58,000 nt of DNA from Adiantum capillus-veneris (GCA_014529385.2 CM043960.1:38419281-38477280), one strand, 5' to 3'. Shown: positions 1-11,957, counted from the first letter of the stretch. Numbers and translations are program-made. The notes: generated by a model not told the origin, from the letters alone.

Positions 1-255
1 TTGCAACAACTCAAGCAAAACTTGTAGGTATAAGGACCGTCCAGGCTTTGCAAGACAAGGTCTTTCACAAAGCAACTAAGATCCTATATGTCAAGACAAG
101 GGTCTTGTAAGGGCAAAGCTAGCTAGGAGCCACATGTATGGCATGCATAGCAAGTGGTCCTGGTTGTTGAGCCAACGAGCTCTTCTTAAGGCAGTTTAAT
201 CGAAGGAAATCAACATGATAGTACCCATGGTCTTACACTAGCATCAAATCACATA
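1..255 (+). repeat. dispersed repeat, copy 1
   Basis: This stretch is similar, with small gaps, to 8415-8575. Shared landmarks in the same order are 'TTGTAAGGGC', 'GCTAGGAGCCA', a run of AAGGGAG/AAGGCAG before 'AACGGGAGGAGATCA'-like sequence, and 'CCCATGGTCTTACACTA'. In the second copy the repeat directly follows a purine-rich tract and gypsy-like coding debris, so it is probably part of a gypsy LTR. No ORF of interest is present. Confidence 0.6.
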
Positions 256-269
256 GGCATAGGAGGGGG

Positions 270-784
270 GAGAATGTAATGGAAATGATGAATTATTGTA
301 TTTATTGTTTATTGTAGTTGACAAGTGGCAAAGGCATAGATGCTTTATGGAATGTACAAAGGATACAAGATTATTATCATTGTATTATTAAAGTGCTTTG
401 TATGAGCTATGGCCAATTAATGTCCGACCAAACAGTGTGTATTCGTTTTGAGCATTCAAAAATCTATAAAGTAAATACGTGCAAGAAAAAAATACTCACT
501 CTTGCACGGGGGGAGATTGCACCCAGTGTCTGTGTCTATTCTCTCTCCCCTTCTCTCTTCTCTCTCGTCGTGCTTGTGTAGCACTCGACTCTAAGAGGTG
601 CACTTGCATGTGCTTGTGTGCTATGTCTTGTTCTCTATCTCTTTTAGTCTACGACTGCTCTTGATTATATGCTCGTACAATTCGTGCGTTTTGTCAGGTA
701 TGAATATTTGCAGTGTTTTATCGTTTCTATCATGTTGTTTGAGGTATTTTACAGGGATGCTGCGCTCTCGTTTGTAGCAGAGAA
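270..784 (+). mobile_element. solo LTR (family 1) with 5-bp target duplication
   Basis: The LTR runs from TGTAATG at 275 to GTAGCA at 779 (505 bp). It is flanked by a perfect direct duplication GAGAA at 270-274 and 780-784. Most of its length aligns, inverted, to the two LTRs at 1038-1516 and 6151-6626: shared blocks are the 'TAAAGTGCTTTGTATGAGCTATGG' region, the 'CTCTTGCACGGGG' block and the 'GGTGCACTTGCATGTGC' block. An LTR with target duplications and no internal region is the usual product of recombination between the two LTRs of a complete element. Confidence 0.85.
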
Positions 785-1037
785 GGTCTCTCTCTTTACT
801 CTACAAATCATCTTAGGAGGGGGTTGTTTTCTATTTTCATAAATTTTTCAACAATATGCCCGTGAGTCATGTGATTCCTATCAGTATCATTGTGGTTTCC
901 AACTTTGCAGAATAAAGTTTTTTTTATTTTTCACCGATTTTAAGTTATGCTATGCAGACTAATGAGTGGTGAAAAAACACAGCCTTGGTTGTCCATCCCT
1001 CAAGTTTCTAGAAGCATGGCACTTTCAATTCATCATC

Positions 1038-1516
1038 TGCAACAGACAAGAGCGCAGAGGGCCCGCAAAATACCAAAAATAACATGCTACAAGCCATAAA
1101 TCAACAGATTTGCATACCTGGCAAGGGCACTCATACACACAATCAAGAACCGTGCACAATCCGAAGAGATAGAGAATGAGACAAGAGTACATGAGCACGT
1201 GCAAGTGCACCTCCTAAATTGGAGTGCTACACAAGCACGGAGAGATGAGAGGTGAGAGATGAGAAGAATGACATAGGGCACTAGGTGCAATTTTCCCCCG
1301 TGCAAGAGTGAGCATTTTCCTCCTGCAAGTATTTATTTATAGATTTATTGATTTCTCAAAATAAATACAAATTGTCTGCTCGGACATAGAGTGACCATAG
1401 CTCATAAAGAGCACTTTCATAATTACATATTCATAATATTGCTATCCCTTCACATAGTCCATGGCTTTTGCCACCTGTAAGTTGCAATAAATACATATTT
1501 ATCCATTTTCATTACA
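1038..1516 (-). repeat. 3' LTR of the LARD-like element
   Basis: This 479-bp LTR aligns over its whole length to 6151-6626. On the minus strand it starts TGTAATGAAAATG next to a purine-rich tract (1517-1535) and ends TTGCA. Confidence 0.8.
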
Positions 1517-1729
1517 TACCTCTCCGTTGGGAAAGCAACTTTCCTCAGTTACTAAGATAAGAACGATACTTGTCAAAAATATGTTAAAATTATCATATAC
1601 CAAAAGAAAAATTCATAAATTTAAATAATTGAATTTTCTTATGCATGTCGTCCTCCGCATACTATATATTCTAGTGTCCCATTCCATTATATACTCGAGT
1701 AACAAAATCATACTAGGGACAATGTTGGC

Positions 1730-1915
1730 CAGTCAACCATAGCAAGATTTTGTGATCTGTATTTCCTAAATCAACGAATCGACACCAATAGGACATGTTG
1801 CCTAGATTGACGAATATGCACTAATATTATTTAAATTAGTGAATCTGCTATTTGTTGGTTTGGTGCTTAAATCGTCAAATCTGCATTGGCACTGCCTAAA
1901 TCAACGGAATTGCAC
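1730..1915 (-). repeat. degenerate minisatellite, first block
   Basis: Read on the minus strand, a unit with the core 'GATTTAGGCA' followed by 'GTGTAGATTYGCC'-like sequence recurs about every 35-45 bp. The array continues at 2657-2700 after a nested solo LTR. A related array lies at 29590-29835 on the plus strand. Confidence 0.7.
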
Positions 1916-2656
1916 AGGTATGTTAAGTATGGAGCCTGATTTACCCTTGTAATTTTCTGTGGTAAAAGCGCACATTTGTAAGGCCCATTATGAGGAGAAG
2001 CCATCGTGCGTGAAGGTAAATCACTCACCGGAAACCAAAATTTTCACAGTCAAAAACCAGGGGCAACTTTTCCACCCCCGAGACTTTTTTTCCCTCGCCG
2101 GAATATTCCTTTTCGCCGGAATATTATGGCCGGACGGCGGCCGGAAAGTGGTCGGAAAACAACCGTCGGTTGGCCGGTGGTCGGAAGTCAATGACCGGTG
2201 GCCGAATTCAAAAGCGGACTTGTCTTCTCAAGGGCGGCCACACATGGGCGGATTGGAGGGTCCGATTTGGACTTATCTACACAAGGGCGGCTACACATGG
2301 CTGCCTCTCATGAGAGAGGGCAGCCCTTTTGGCCTATAAAAGGAGGCCATTTCTACACACATTTCATAGTGTGAAGTTGATGCAACAAGGTGAGTGTGAG
2401 GTGGTGAGAGTGAAGCAAAGCGGGAGCTCCATTAAGGGTATAATCCCTTTGTAAACTACTTCTCATTTTGAAGTACTAAAGCCATTGAGTGGCTGCTTTC
2501 CCGTCGACGTAGCCCACATTGGGTGAACCACGTATATCATGTGTACTCTCTCTCTCTCTCTCTACTCTATAATCTCTTATGTGTGAAATCTATCTCTCTC
2601 CATTAAGTAATCTACTCAAATATCTATTTAGCTACGTTTTATTTCCTAACAAGGTA
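1916..2656 (+). mobile_element. solo LTR (family 2), nested, with TATA box
   Basis: The LTR runs from TGTTA at 1921 to TAACA at 2651 (731 bp), with perfect inverted ends. It is flanked by the direct duplication AGGTA at 1916-1920 and 2652-2656. It interrupts the minisatellite, whose unit resumes right after the second AGGTA. It contains a TATA box (CTATAAAAG, from 2334) and near its 3' end the block 'GTCGACGTAGCCCACATTGGG' followed by 'GAACCACGTATATC', a layout typical of plant Ty1/copia LTR ends. A 126-codon frame inside it (1959-2339) is taken as chance. Confidence 0.85.
2334..2342 (+). promoter_or_regulatory. TATA box of solo LTR
   Basis: CTATAAAAG stands in a GC-richer context about 310 bp before the end of the LTR. 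It is the expected core promoter for transcription starting in the R region. The LTR could still act as a promoter on the plus strand, but that is not known. Confidence 0.6.
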
Positions 2657-2700
2657 ATGGGTGTTGCCTAAATCCGGGAATCTACACCAGGATGAGCATT
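2657..2700 (-). repeat. minisatellite, second block
   Basis: The unit ('TGCCTAAATCCGGGAATCTACACC' region) continues the array of 1730-1915 on the other side of the nested solo LTR. Confidence 0.6.
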
Positions 2701-3022
2701 TATGCACTACATAAAAAAGAAAAATAGTGTGCACGTGACCAATGTGCTAAGCAAGGCATTTAAAAAAGATATTTACTAACTGTTTGACACTTACTGTTGT
2801 TCATTATCCCAAAGCACCTTAGCTCATGTGAGTATTTGTATATCTCAATGTCAAATCATCTCAAAAGAAATTCCATTCAGGTGCAAGCTTAAGCCATATC
2901 GTGAGAGATGGATGGATTCATAGCTCATAAGATAATGTAGGTAAAGGAAATATGAAAAGAGGAGTGAGGTATTTGATGTACGTACTTGGAGGATATATTG
3001 TATCTAGAATTATATATACCAT

Positions 3023-3048
3023 TGTGTGTGTGTGTGTGTGTGTGTGTG

Positions 3049-3093
<45 letters not shown>
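3023..3093. repeat. compound (GT)n(GA)n microsatellite
   Basis: About 14 GT units are followed directly by about 21 GA units. Open frames across it on both strands are repeat artefacts. Confidence 0.95.
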
Positions 3094-3098
<5 letters not shown>

Positions 3099-4308
3099 TA
3101 CAAGTAGAAGAGAACTGCAACTATCAAACTCGCACCAAACTATAGTTAACAAATCTAAAATGTGTCAAATTTATGCTAATAATTGGCTATGAAATAAAAC
3201 AAGATACCATCCTGCTTAAGAGAAATCAATTTATGTCAAAAAAATACTTAAAAAGAATAGTAGTGCCACTTAGCCTCTATAGTGGTACAGCTGTATAAAA
3301 GACTCAATAGTCAATATTGAGTTTAAATTTCACATGGGGGACTTTCTGACTATTTACACTAAACTTAGAAAGTCAAAGGGTTACAGAAACATGCAAACAT
3401 ATCCTTTGAAGGTAGGAATGACTGGTAAATTACTAGAATGAAGATAATAATGCTCATATATGAATCTTTTTTAATACAAAGTGAAGATGATAATGAGAGG
3501 TGTTAAGGTTAACAAATTAGTCATCCATTTTTTTAATTAAAAAAAACCTCAATAGTAAGTGCTTGTATTGTTATGAGGGGCCGTGCTTTTTCCATCCATC
3601 ATCGACAATAATTAATTGATCAATAACTTACTTATGTTTAGCACGTCCAAGGGAAAACCGTACTAAATATGAAGTGTTGCAAGACAATTTATAGATATAA
3701 AATATCACCTCATTGAGGAAATGGGTATCATCCACCACAGTAATACAGAAGCTTAGCACTCAATTAATCGGTAAAAAGAATCGGTATCTACTAACTTGAT
3801 GAGAGCTATTCAATGAGAGAGAAAAGCGGTGGACGATGGTTGAGAGAATGTTGCATTCCATGGTGCAGGGGCAAAAGCTAGGCCTTCAATCTTGTATGGT
3901 TATGAGTAGGTGAGATAATTCATGAGGGTATTTTGGCACGAATCAAAGTCCTTCCTTTTTCTTTAAACAGTGAGCAAACAGGGTAGATTATTTGAGAGTA
4001 GACCTATATTTTTTGAGAGTAGAGCCGCTCATTGTGCTTCTATTGCTATGGATGTAGTTCCTAATTTGCAACAATCTTGGCTATGGAGATCACCATGATT
4101 ATAGATAAGTTATACTTCTTTCGTACATAACTTTTCTTATTTGTACAAACATAATTCTTAATTTAAAAAACTCCAAGTGTATTTGGATTGTTCATTGTTT
4201 GTGGATTCTCATGATGGCATGAAAATTTGCTTAGTGCTTTTGTAATTAACCATATAAAGCTACAAATACCCAAGGATATGAAAATTGCATGTTTTGTTGC
4301 ATATATCT

Positions 4309-4441
4309 GTAGAAATAACTAGCTGCTGGTCTAGATATACTAATAAGAGGGATGAGTATACCAATAGGGAAAATTGCATATAGAAATAACTAGCTGCTAG
4401 TCTAGATATACAGATGAGTATGCCAATAGGAAAAATTGCAT
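4309..4441 (+). repeat. short tandem duplication inside LARD
   Basis: A segment of about 65-70 bp beginning 'TAGAAATAACTAGCTGCT' and ending 'GCCAATAGG..AAATTGCAT' is present twice in a row, with a small deletion in the second copy. Confidence 0.85.
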
Positions 4442-5640
4442 GCATGTATATTTATTAGACGTAGTAATTATAAATATAAATAGCAAGAAGAGACTACATG
4501 ACTACGATATAGATTAAGGGGTCATGCTATACAACTAACCATCTAGTAGATCTTCAAGTAGGAAACCAAGAGACCTTTACGGTCTAACAAAATTCAATCG
4601 TGAGAGAAGTGAATCAAAGGGGGAAATTGAAGAAGCTTTACTTTATAAAATTAAGTATAGTAAAATGAAGAGTAAGAAGAAGAATATGAGTTGTAGAAGA
4701 ATATTTATAATTAATTTTTTGTTTTGTTTTCCCTTCTCATCCACCTGTCGTAAGAGTTAGCCCCACCGCTAACCATACATAGGTGCCGACGAGAAAGAGG
4801 GTATCAAAGGACTAGTGAAGCTTTAACCACTTATCACAATGAACTTGTCAAAGAAGAGGAGTTTAAATGTGGTAGCTATCAATCCCGAGAAGACATAGGC
4901 AAGCAAGTAGGTTACTTTAGGCTCGTGGGAGCAAACACAAGTTAGGTGGCAATACTGTCTCTATAATTATTTTTATTTCGTTTCTTCACCCCAAGCTTTT
5001 CACAATCAGCTAGTTAGCTGCGTTTATGATTTATTGACAACAATCCCAGGTGCCAAGTACACCTATCATATCATCCCGTTGGTGCCACAAACCTGATGAT
5101 GGTACTCACAGCCGCAAGCTGCGCCCAATAGCCATCTTCCGAAGATGTCTACCATTACCCAACTTTGAAGGCAAGTCGTCTTCTGATGATTACCGGTCCG
5201 AGCATGTAGGAGATGTTCGAGACGCTGCCATCACACCTTGTCGTTAGGAGATGCCCTTACATCAACAAGGCATCAATAGCTATCGAGTGTATAGGGTCAA
5301 GTGTGTTTGGAAGAGGAGCATGCCTTTTTAGGCTGTGACCATTTTGTTTTGCAAGGTTGATTTTTTATTTGCATGTGAGAGGATTCTTGGCTTGAACTGT
5401 CTCAATGCAAGTAATTTGGTTTTCGTTGGGGGCAATAGGAACAAAGCAGCCAACCCATTGCTAAGGATGAGACTTCATTAGACTTGGTTTAGAGAGTACT
5501 GCTTTTACTCAAGCCATCCAAGAATCTCCTGCAATTTTGTAGATCTAAAACAGATGCACCATGACACCTACACAACCTTGGCTCCCTCTTCATTACAGGG
5601 AACCCACAACTACTCCATCTTCAATCTCTATATAAGACAT

Positions 5641-5740
5641 GGAGAGAGAGAGAGAGAGAGAGAATTTGTCAGCTGAGATCAGAGAGAGAAAGAAAGAAGC
5701 GTTGGTCGACTGAGATCAGAGAGAGATAGGGAGAGAGAGC
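5641..5740. repeat. GA-rich microsatellite region
   Basis: A run of about 11 GA units is followed by interrupted GAGAGA stretches within the LARD internal region. Confidence 0.85.
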
Positions 5741-6130
5741 CCCAAGGGAAAGAGATAAGAGCTGACACCTAAAACTTGCCATGCAGATTGAAAATAAGGC
5801 GACAAGGCAGTGGTTGGTAGCTGCATCTATGGATTGATTATTGATCTTTGCAACTTCAAAATGACCAAAACCATTGTTTGAGCCCTGGGGGGGTTCACTA
5901 TATTTAAGACCACTATATCACGTGCGTTCAGGCTCTTTTTCTAAAATCCCTATTCTGTGAATTTTCTAGGAAATATAATGAACCCTTTTCTTTTAAATTT
6001 TGTAAAAATTTTTGAGGTTTGTAAAAACATATCCTTACGTAAATTTATTTCTGTAAGTTTTTAAGGGATTTAAATACCCTTCTGTTGAACTCACGTGATA
6101 GGTACATTCTATGTAAGGTGAACCCCTCGG

Positions 6131-6150
6131 GGTTTGAGCTCTGATATTAC
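6131..6150 (-). promoter_or_regulatory. primer-binding site, degenerate
   Basis: On the minus strand, one base after the LTR end TTGCA, the sequence TAATATCAGAGC matches 10 of 12 bases of the usual initiator-Met primer site TGGTATCAGAGC. Both mismatches are G-to-A. This fixes the direction of the element. Confidence 0.65.
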
Positions 6151-6626
6151 TGCAAGAGATGAGAACGCAACGATCCTGCAAAACCAAAAATAACATGCTA
6201 CAAGCCATAAATCAACATATCTACATACCTAGCAAGGCACACATGCACACAATCAAGAACCGTGCACGATCTGAGAGAGATAAAGAACGAGATAGAGTAC
6301 CACATCACGTGCAAGTGCACCTCGTAGAGTGGAGTGCTACATAAGCACGGTGATAAGAGAGGTGAGAGATGAGAAGAATGACACAGGGCACTGGGTGCAA
6401 TCTCTCCCCGTGCAAGAGTGAGCATTTTTGTTATAGGTATTTATTTATAGATTTCTTGAATGCTCAAAATGATTACAAATTTTTCGCCCGGACATAAAGT
6501 GATTATAGCTCATAAAGAGCAGTTTAATAATTAAATATCCATAATTTTGTTATCCCTTTGCATAGTCCATAGCTTTTGTCACTTGTCCCAGCTGCTATTA
6601 ATCCATATTTTTACATTTACATTACA
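6151..6626 (-). repeat. 5' LTR of the LARD-like element
   Basis: This 476-bp LTR aligns to 1038-1516 and, inverted, to the solo LTR at 275-779. It is next to the primer-binding site at 6131-6150. Confidence 0.8.
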
Positions 6627-6639
6627 TCATCATCCTCAT

Positions 6640-8400
6640 CAAGCAAGGAAAAGAGGTACACTATGATAATGTCTATTCCTAGTTTCTCAAGCATGTGATT
6701 TCATACTTTGCAACGAATTTCTGAGAGAAATCTTTATGGACTTTGAACTCATGCTGAACGAATTGTAATTCCAAGCTTAGAAGAGTTATTATGGAAACTT
6801 GTTGTCCTTCAAACCATATATAATGATTTTTAGCTTCTACCATGTGATGGTTTTTATTTACCTCCATTTTATTGGTATGACATTGCAGAGATGATGTAGC
6901 CTATGGTGGGTACAACTCACAGGACTATAGATAATGGCTATTAGTCAGTTATAAGAGAAACTTTCACATATTGCTAAAAAGGTTACGAAGTGTAGATTAG
7001 GATTTAAATTTTGGTTTTGGCAACACGAAGATTCAAACACATCTTCTGATCAATAAGGCCAAGATGCTCAAATCTTTGGTCAAGTTTATGTGACAAAATT
7101 AGGAATGGTTTTTGGCAATTGCACCCGAGTGGTTTTCACATAATGTCATTGTCAGTACGAGCATGAATATCTTGGTTTTCTTGTTTAGTTCACAGATATT
7201 TTGATTGCATGATCAATTTTATATTTGTTTTTGCATCTGTAAAAACTATGTGATGCATGGATGACTATTATGTCTACTTGCATCTATTGAATGATATGCT
7301 TTCACATATTGCTCAGTATCTTGGTTTTTAAAACATCAGTTATCTTTGTTTTTGTAAGAGCATGGCCAAGAGGATCACTTAAAAATATTCCTACCCTTAG
7401 ATACATTATAATGTAGACCACACAATAGGTTGTATAAACCTAACCTTTCTTTTCAAAATCTTGGGGAGCATATCCAATTTGTCATTTATATGTCATGGAG
7501 CAAATTCTGGTTTATGTTTTCTTGAAAGAAATTTTCTACTATTTCAGTACACTTAGACAAGTATGGCTCACGAATATGTACCTATTCCATCAACACAAAT
7601 GTTTACAACCAAGGATACTAAGATTTCAAATTTTTTATATGTACAAAACGTCTACATGAAATGAGAGCCATTGAGCACCACTTTTGATGTGCCATGCACC
7701 AATTTTAATACTATTCAAGGGAGGCCACTTTCCACATTATCAAAGGCAAATTCCATGAGTATCTTCTCTTTGAGTCTTGTGATCACAATCAAGCAACACA
7801 ACATTTTTTGTTAACTTATACTTTCATGCAAGATTGTTTCACATATCGAGACATCTTGCAAGATAACATTCGACTAAAGCAGTTTAAAAGTATAGAAAAC
7901 ACAAATCTTTATGTTTGGGTTTGTTAAAGGAGATGGATGAAATAGAAAAATGCTTATGGCATATTTTTTCATAGTTTGATCCTGTCATTGTTCTACACTT
8001 AAATCAATAGGTTATGCATGCTTAGTGGGCATTCAACACATACTAAGCTATTTCCAAGATATTGTGGACCACTCAAATACTCAAGCAAGTAGAACCAATA
8101 TACTACATTTTAGAGCTTCCGTCACACTCTCATGCCCATCTGGTATTTTATGTAAGTCATTTACAACAATGCTTACAACAATGTGACAATATTGTTGACC
8201 ATGGTATCTTAATCAACCTCATTGAACTTCCAATCTATGTTATAAACGTGTAAAACATCATGGATTTTCATGACTTACGAACACATCATATTTGCTATGG
8301 AGTACATTCATTAAAAAAAAAACACCTCAAGAAGGTGCCACTTAGGAAAACATCACTTTTGTTTTCAATGACAAGAATTGTTCCCATGGGGAGGAGGTAA
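6640..8400 (+). pseudogene. worn gypsy pol remnant
   Basis: Most of this stretch has no readable frame. At 8064-8250 a plus-strand frame contains ILKQVEPIYYILELPSHSH followed by a 'hLVFYVShLqq' segment. This is the conserved tail of gypsy integrase just before the end of pol. A little upstream (about 7860-7915) RLKQF-like debris fits the preceding conserved block. A purine-rich tract (8388-8400) follows, as expected before a 3' LTR. The element is old and non-functional. Confidence 0.55.
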
Positions 8401-8580
8401 TTTGAGGACAAAGGTTTGTAAGGGCTAGGCCTACTACAAGCCAATGGCTAGGAGCCATATGTGCAACATGTATGGCAACGGGTTGCGATGGTTGATCTAA
8501 GCTCTACTTTTAAGGGAGTTGAACGGGAGGAGATCACCATGATCATACCCATGGTCTTACACTATAGCAAACACAATGTC
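8401..8580 (+). repeat. gypsy LTR-like repeat, copy 2
   Basis: Similar to positions 1-255 of the window. It follows a polypurine-like tract (GGGGAGGAGGTAA) and gypsy pol debris, so it is probably the start of the 3' LTR of the 6640-8400 remnant. Confidence 0.5.
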
Positions 8581-11313
8581 TGAATGCATAAAACGTTTAT
8601 AATTTAAACTTTGTAATCATAATTTTTTAGTTACATTGAGGAAGGATTTGAATGTCTAACAGGGAGCACAAAGAGTTTGATTGATTATCTTGAAAATCAC
8701 TTTTCTAAAGAGAGAGAGCAATCTAAGTTGTATGCAAGTTATAGCTTTGGTAAATAGTGAATTGACCTTCTAGAGAAAATTAAGCTCGGGGGTTGAAAGG
8801 CTAGTTGACTACAGCTGAAAATTGTGATAGGGGGTTGACAAAATGCTGATTGACAACAATCAAATACTAATTGACTACATTTGAAAGTTGTGTTAGGGGT
8901 CGAACTATTGACTACAGATAAAGACAAGGTAGCAAGACAAAAAATGATAGTGAATACTGTATAGGGTAAAGATTTAGAAGTTTGGGAGGAATCAAGTTAA
9001 CCTCCTCACGTTCACCTCCGGCTTAGTTCAAATAGCTACCGGTTTTGCTATGACCTTTTATTACCGTCCAACTGTTACGGAAGCTTTTTCTTCTGTTCAA
9101 TACAATCAAAATTACATACCCCAACAAGATTTTGAATTCAATAAGATTAGGGGAAAGAGAAGTGAGTAGCACGAGAAAAGCGGTTCAAATCAATTAGGTC
9201 TCCCCAATCTCGGAAAAAAATAAAGTCTTTCAATAATCCCCGCCCCCTTCCAAAAAAAAAAGCTCCCGACGTACTCTTTTCAGTCCTACAAACACTCCAA
9301 AAAGACAATTTCCTGCTTTGTTTAACCACCTGCTCTGTGGGTATATTGCTGGAATTTTTCATAGAGATGACTCGTGTGTAAAGCAACGGACATTGGAGCT
9401 TTTTTCATAGCAAATTGCATATCAAATTCGAAGAATTTACCAGAACTTATAGTTTGTTTTTTTTTTAAAAATCACTTTTTCATAAAACTTCGCATCATGG
9501 AAGTCACTCTAGAAGCCTACAAGGGCTTTCTAACGTACTTCATCAAGAAACAGACTGTTGCTTTTAAGTGCCCACTGCCCAAAAACCTCTACCCCTTGGT
9601 TACAATATAAATGTACCTTTTGTAAGTTTAAATCCTCATGTACAATAACTAGCACATGAGAAGGCATTGTCACTGTCAAGAACAGTAAGGTTCTGCCCAT
9701 AGTCAGAAATTTTGCCAGATGCAGCTGGTCGTGACCTGTAAGTGGCACAAGAGCTAGACAGCGGGCCTTGTCTCGAGCCAGCCGAGAGCGACACGCAGCA
9801 AGTCTGCCCTGGCGCAGACAGGGCGGTATTAGCATATAACCGTACCGCCAACCTGCAGATTTCATGGCGAGCATGAGCAGGTGCCACTCTACTGAAGTGT
9901 GGATAGGGTGGGTCTGTAGGTCGCCGGTGCAGTCATACGCCTGGGGGAGACAGGAGAGAGAGAAGAAGAAGAAGAAAAAGAAGAAGAGAATTTTAACGTC
10001 GTAGGAAACTATCCCAAGAGACCTTAAATATCTACCCGACCAGGTGAGTTGAACTCAAGACCAGGGAGGGGGGGGAGAGAGAATCCATGATCCAAATCAT
10101 GACAAGAAAATGCATCACGAATGAAAGTCCTGCAGCCAGCCACAATTAGAACTTTTCTGCTGAATGCCTTGCAAGGGACTCACCACACTCACAGCAGTCA
10201 CCACCAGAATTCATGTCCAACTTTCGACACGACCTTTCAGAATCAATCAAGTTTGAAGATACAGATGTGCAAACTCGAAGATTCCAAATCCACAAGGAAT
10301 GGAAGGGATAATTACAGTAACACCTTCAAAAAATTTATGGAGAAAAGCTGTACAAGGGAATATAGTATAAGGTCTCCAGCACTTGTCAAGGTCAACAGTT
10401 CAAGTAACAGCAGCATATATCAGATGCATTGACGTGGACTTCTTTCTTGTCATATACTAATCAAAAGACATCAAAAGAAAAAGCAATTCAAAAGATCTCT
10501 TCCATGGGTTTGTGTGATTTAGTGATATCCACCAACACATCGGCTGTGGGTGATCTGTATAGGGACAGCATCGCGATGCCAATCTAGAGGATCTCCTCCA
10601 TTGGAGGGCGTAGCTATTGAGAAAACCGCCCCATCAGCTCTCTGTAGAATGATAGCCATACTTTCCTTCTACAGGAAACTGCATGTCATTAAAAACCTGA
10701 TCCCCCCCCGCCACCGCCGCCCCCTTTCATCTCTCCAACTAGTCCAATTGTTGAAACTCAATGCGTCCTGCTATCAGAAACTAAGATTTCATAATGAACC
10801 TTTCCAAACAGTACAAAAATCACCAAACCATACAAAAATCATTCTTGACTATCTCAAGTAACCAGTAAGGAGACAGTCGACAAAATTAAAAAGGGCAACC
10901 TGTAAAGAGCATATAAAAAGGTGGCAAAGAGCTCTACTAAACTCCTCAGACAACAATATAGATCCAGAAGTTATTAATCATTTAAGTCTGAACCAAAAGT
11001 ACTATGTCATGCCCGGAACCAGTATAAAGCACCCAAACATTGAGCAACATACAATATTCTTTTCCAGAATAATCAAACAACACAAATATATGCACAAATT
11101 TTGTACCCTACCTTGACAGCCAACGCCACAAATAAAAAATTAAGACCTTATTAGCTTAAGTCTCCTCTTAAGGTAATGAAAGCTTATCGGGACACCTACG
11201 TTCCAGACACTATGATACAGTTTGCAGCACCCGACTCTCTCTTTCTCTATAGGAATCCTAACTCTATTTAAGACGCACACGCAACAAGAGCTCAAAACAT
11301 ACTGTTTCGCACC
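8581..11313. other. no recognised gene; 3' flank of NF-YB
   Basis: A short segment beginning 'TTGACTACA' with a 'GTTGTGATAGGGGTTG'-like tail is repeated loosely at about 8807-8845 and 8868-8905. A purine-only AAG-rich tract lies at 9958-9985. A 114-codon minus frame (9530-9874) in GC-richer sequence and a 103-codon plus frame (10121-10432) resemble nothing I know. No poly(A) signal for NF-YB is obvious in 10850-11310. Confidence 0.4.
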
Positions 11314-11955
11314 TTAGGTTCCCCGCACTGGCCCACCACCGCCAATGGGGCGACCAACGCCACCACCTTGCATTGCTTGCATTTGATATTGTGCTTGCAC
11401 ATATTGATGTTGGGGATAGACATAACCTCCTTGTGGCGGCATCATTTGCACTGATCCTGGCATACCCCCTCCATTAATAACACCATTAACTCCCATCAAG
11501 CCTGCGGGAGACCCACTCATTGCGCCCGATTCTTTGTTCATATTTTGCTCACTTTGCTTTGCCATGCTGACTCTCTCGCCCTCAATCTCCCTGTACTTAA
11601 GCAGATAAGCTTTAAGAGGCTCCAAATAGTCCTCAAACCCAAGGGTACCCATGGCCCATAGCAAATCATCACCATTGACTGTTTTTCGCTTCTCTCTTTG
11701 GCATTTGTCTGACGCTTCCCCCGTAATGAAGCTGATGAACTCAGAAACGCATTCTTGCACAGTTTCCTTGGCTTCCTTAGAGATCTTAGCATTGGCAGGA
11801 AGTGCCTTTTTCATTATTCGGCTCACGTTCGCAATAGGCAAGAGTCGATCTTGCTCTCTAACAGAGTCATGGCCACCACCATAGTGACCCCCAGATTCTT
11901 CATCTGACTGATGACCACTTTCTGGGCTGTTCTGGCGGTGCGGATGCTCCGCCAT
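11314..11955 (-). CDS. NF-YB: NF-YB (CBF-A/HAP3) subunit, non-LEC1 type
   Basis: This 213-residue frame encodes the B subunit of the CCAAT-binding trimer NF-Y. NF-YB pairs with NF-YC through histone folds; the dimer then recruits NF-YA, which reads the CCAAT box in promoters in the nucleus. The conserved core is at residues 33-127: [20 protein letters not shown], then [20 protein letters not shown], then [20 protein letters not shown] and [15 protein letters not shown]. Position 60 is Lys where LEC1-type proteins have Asp, so this is an ordinary, non-embryonic-class member. The N-terminus is His/Gly/Ser-rich and the C-terminus (150-213) is Gly/Met/Gln-rich, as in other plant NF-YB proteins. 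The coding region has no intron and no lesion. The start ATG is the first in frame and precedes the core by the usual distance; it lies a few bases after a 3' splice site. Confidence 0.95.
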   Translation of the reverse strand: MAEHPHRQNSPESGHQSDEESGGHYGGGHDSVREQDRLLPIANVSRIMKKALPANAKISKEAKETVQECVSEFISFITGEASDKCQREKRKTVNGDDLLWAMGTLGFEDYLEPLKAYLLKYREIEGERVSMAKQSEQNMNKESGAMSGSPAGLMGVNGVINGGGMPGSVQMMPPQGGYVYPQHQYVQAQYQMQAMQGGGVGRPIGGGGPVRGT

Positions 11956-11957
11956 AA

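Larger units (their letters stand above)
1033..6631 (-). mobile_element. full-length non-coding LTR retrotransposon (LARD-like)
   Basis: Two similar LTRs in the same orientation (1038-1516 and 6151-6626, read on the minus strand) bound a 4.6-kb internal region. Both start TGTAATG and end TTGCA on the minus strand. The element is flanked by the 5-bp direct repeat TCATC (1033-1037 and 6627-6631). A sequence close to the initiator-Met tRNA primer site follows the 5' LTR and a purine-rich stretch precedes the 3' LTR. No gag or pol reading frame was found in the internal region, so it is a large non-autonomous derivative that must have used proteins supplied in trans. It is itself the host of a nested solo LTR, a minisatellite and microsatellites. 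Confidence 0.8.

Noticed and set aside
1959-2339. 126-codon plus-strand ORF
   Set aside because: It lies wholly in a solo LTR, ends at its TATA box and has no protein-like pattern.
5879-6138. Inverted GAGCCC..GGTTCAC / GTGAACCCC..GAGCTC pair as ends of a small DNA transposon
   Set aside because: The arms are imperfect with gaps, no target duplication is present, and the right arm overlaps the primer-binding site of the LARD.
9530-9887. Two overlapping minus ORFs in GC-richer sequence
   Set aside because: No recognisable domain, no splice signals, and both frames are about equally open; not enough to call a gene.
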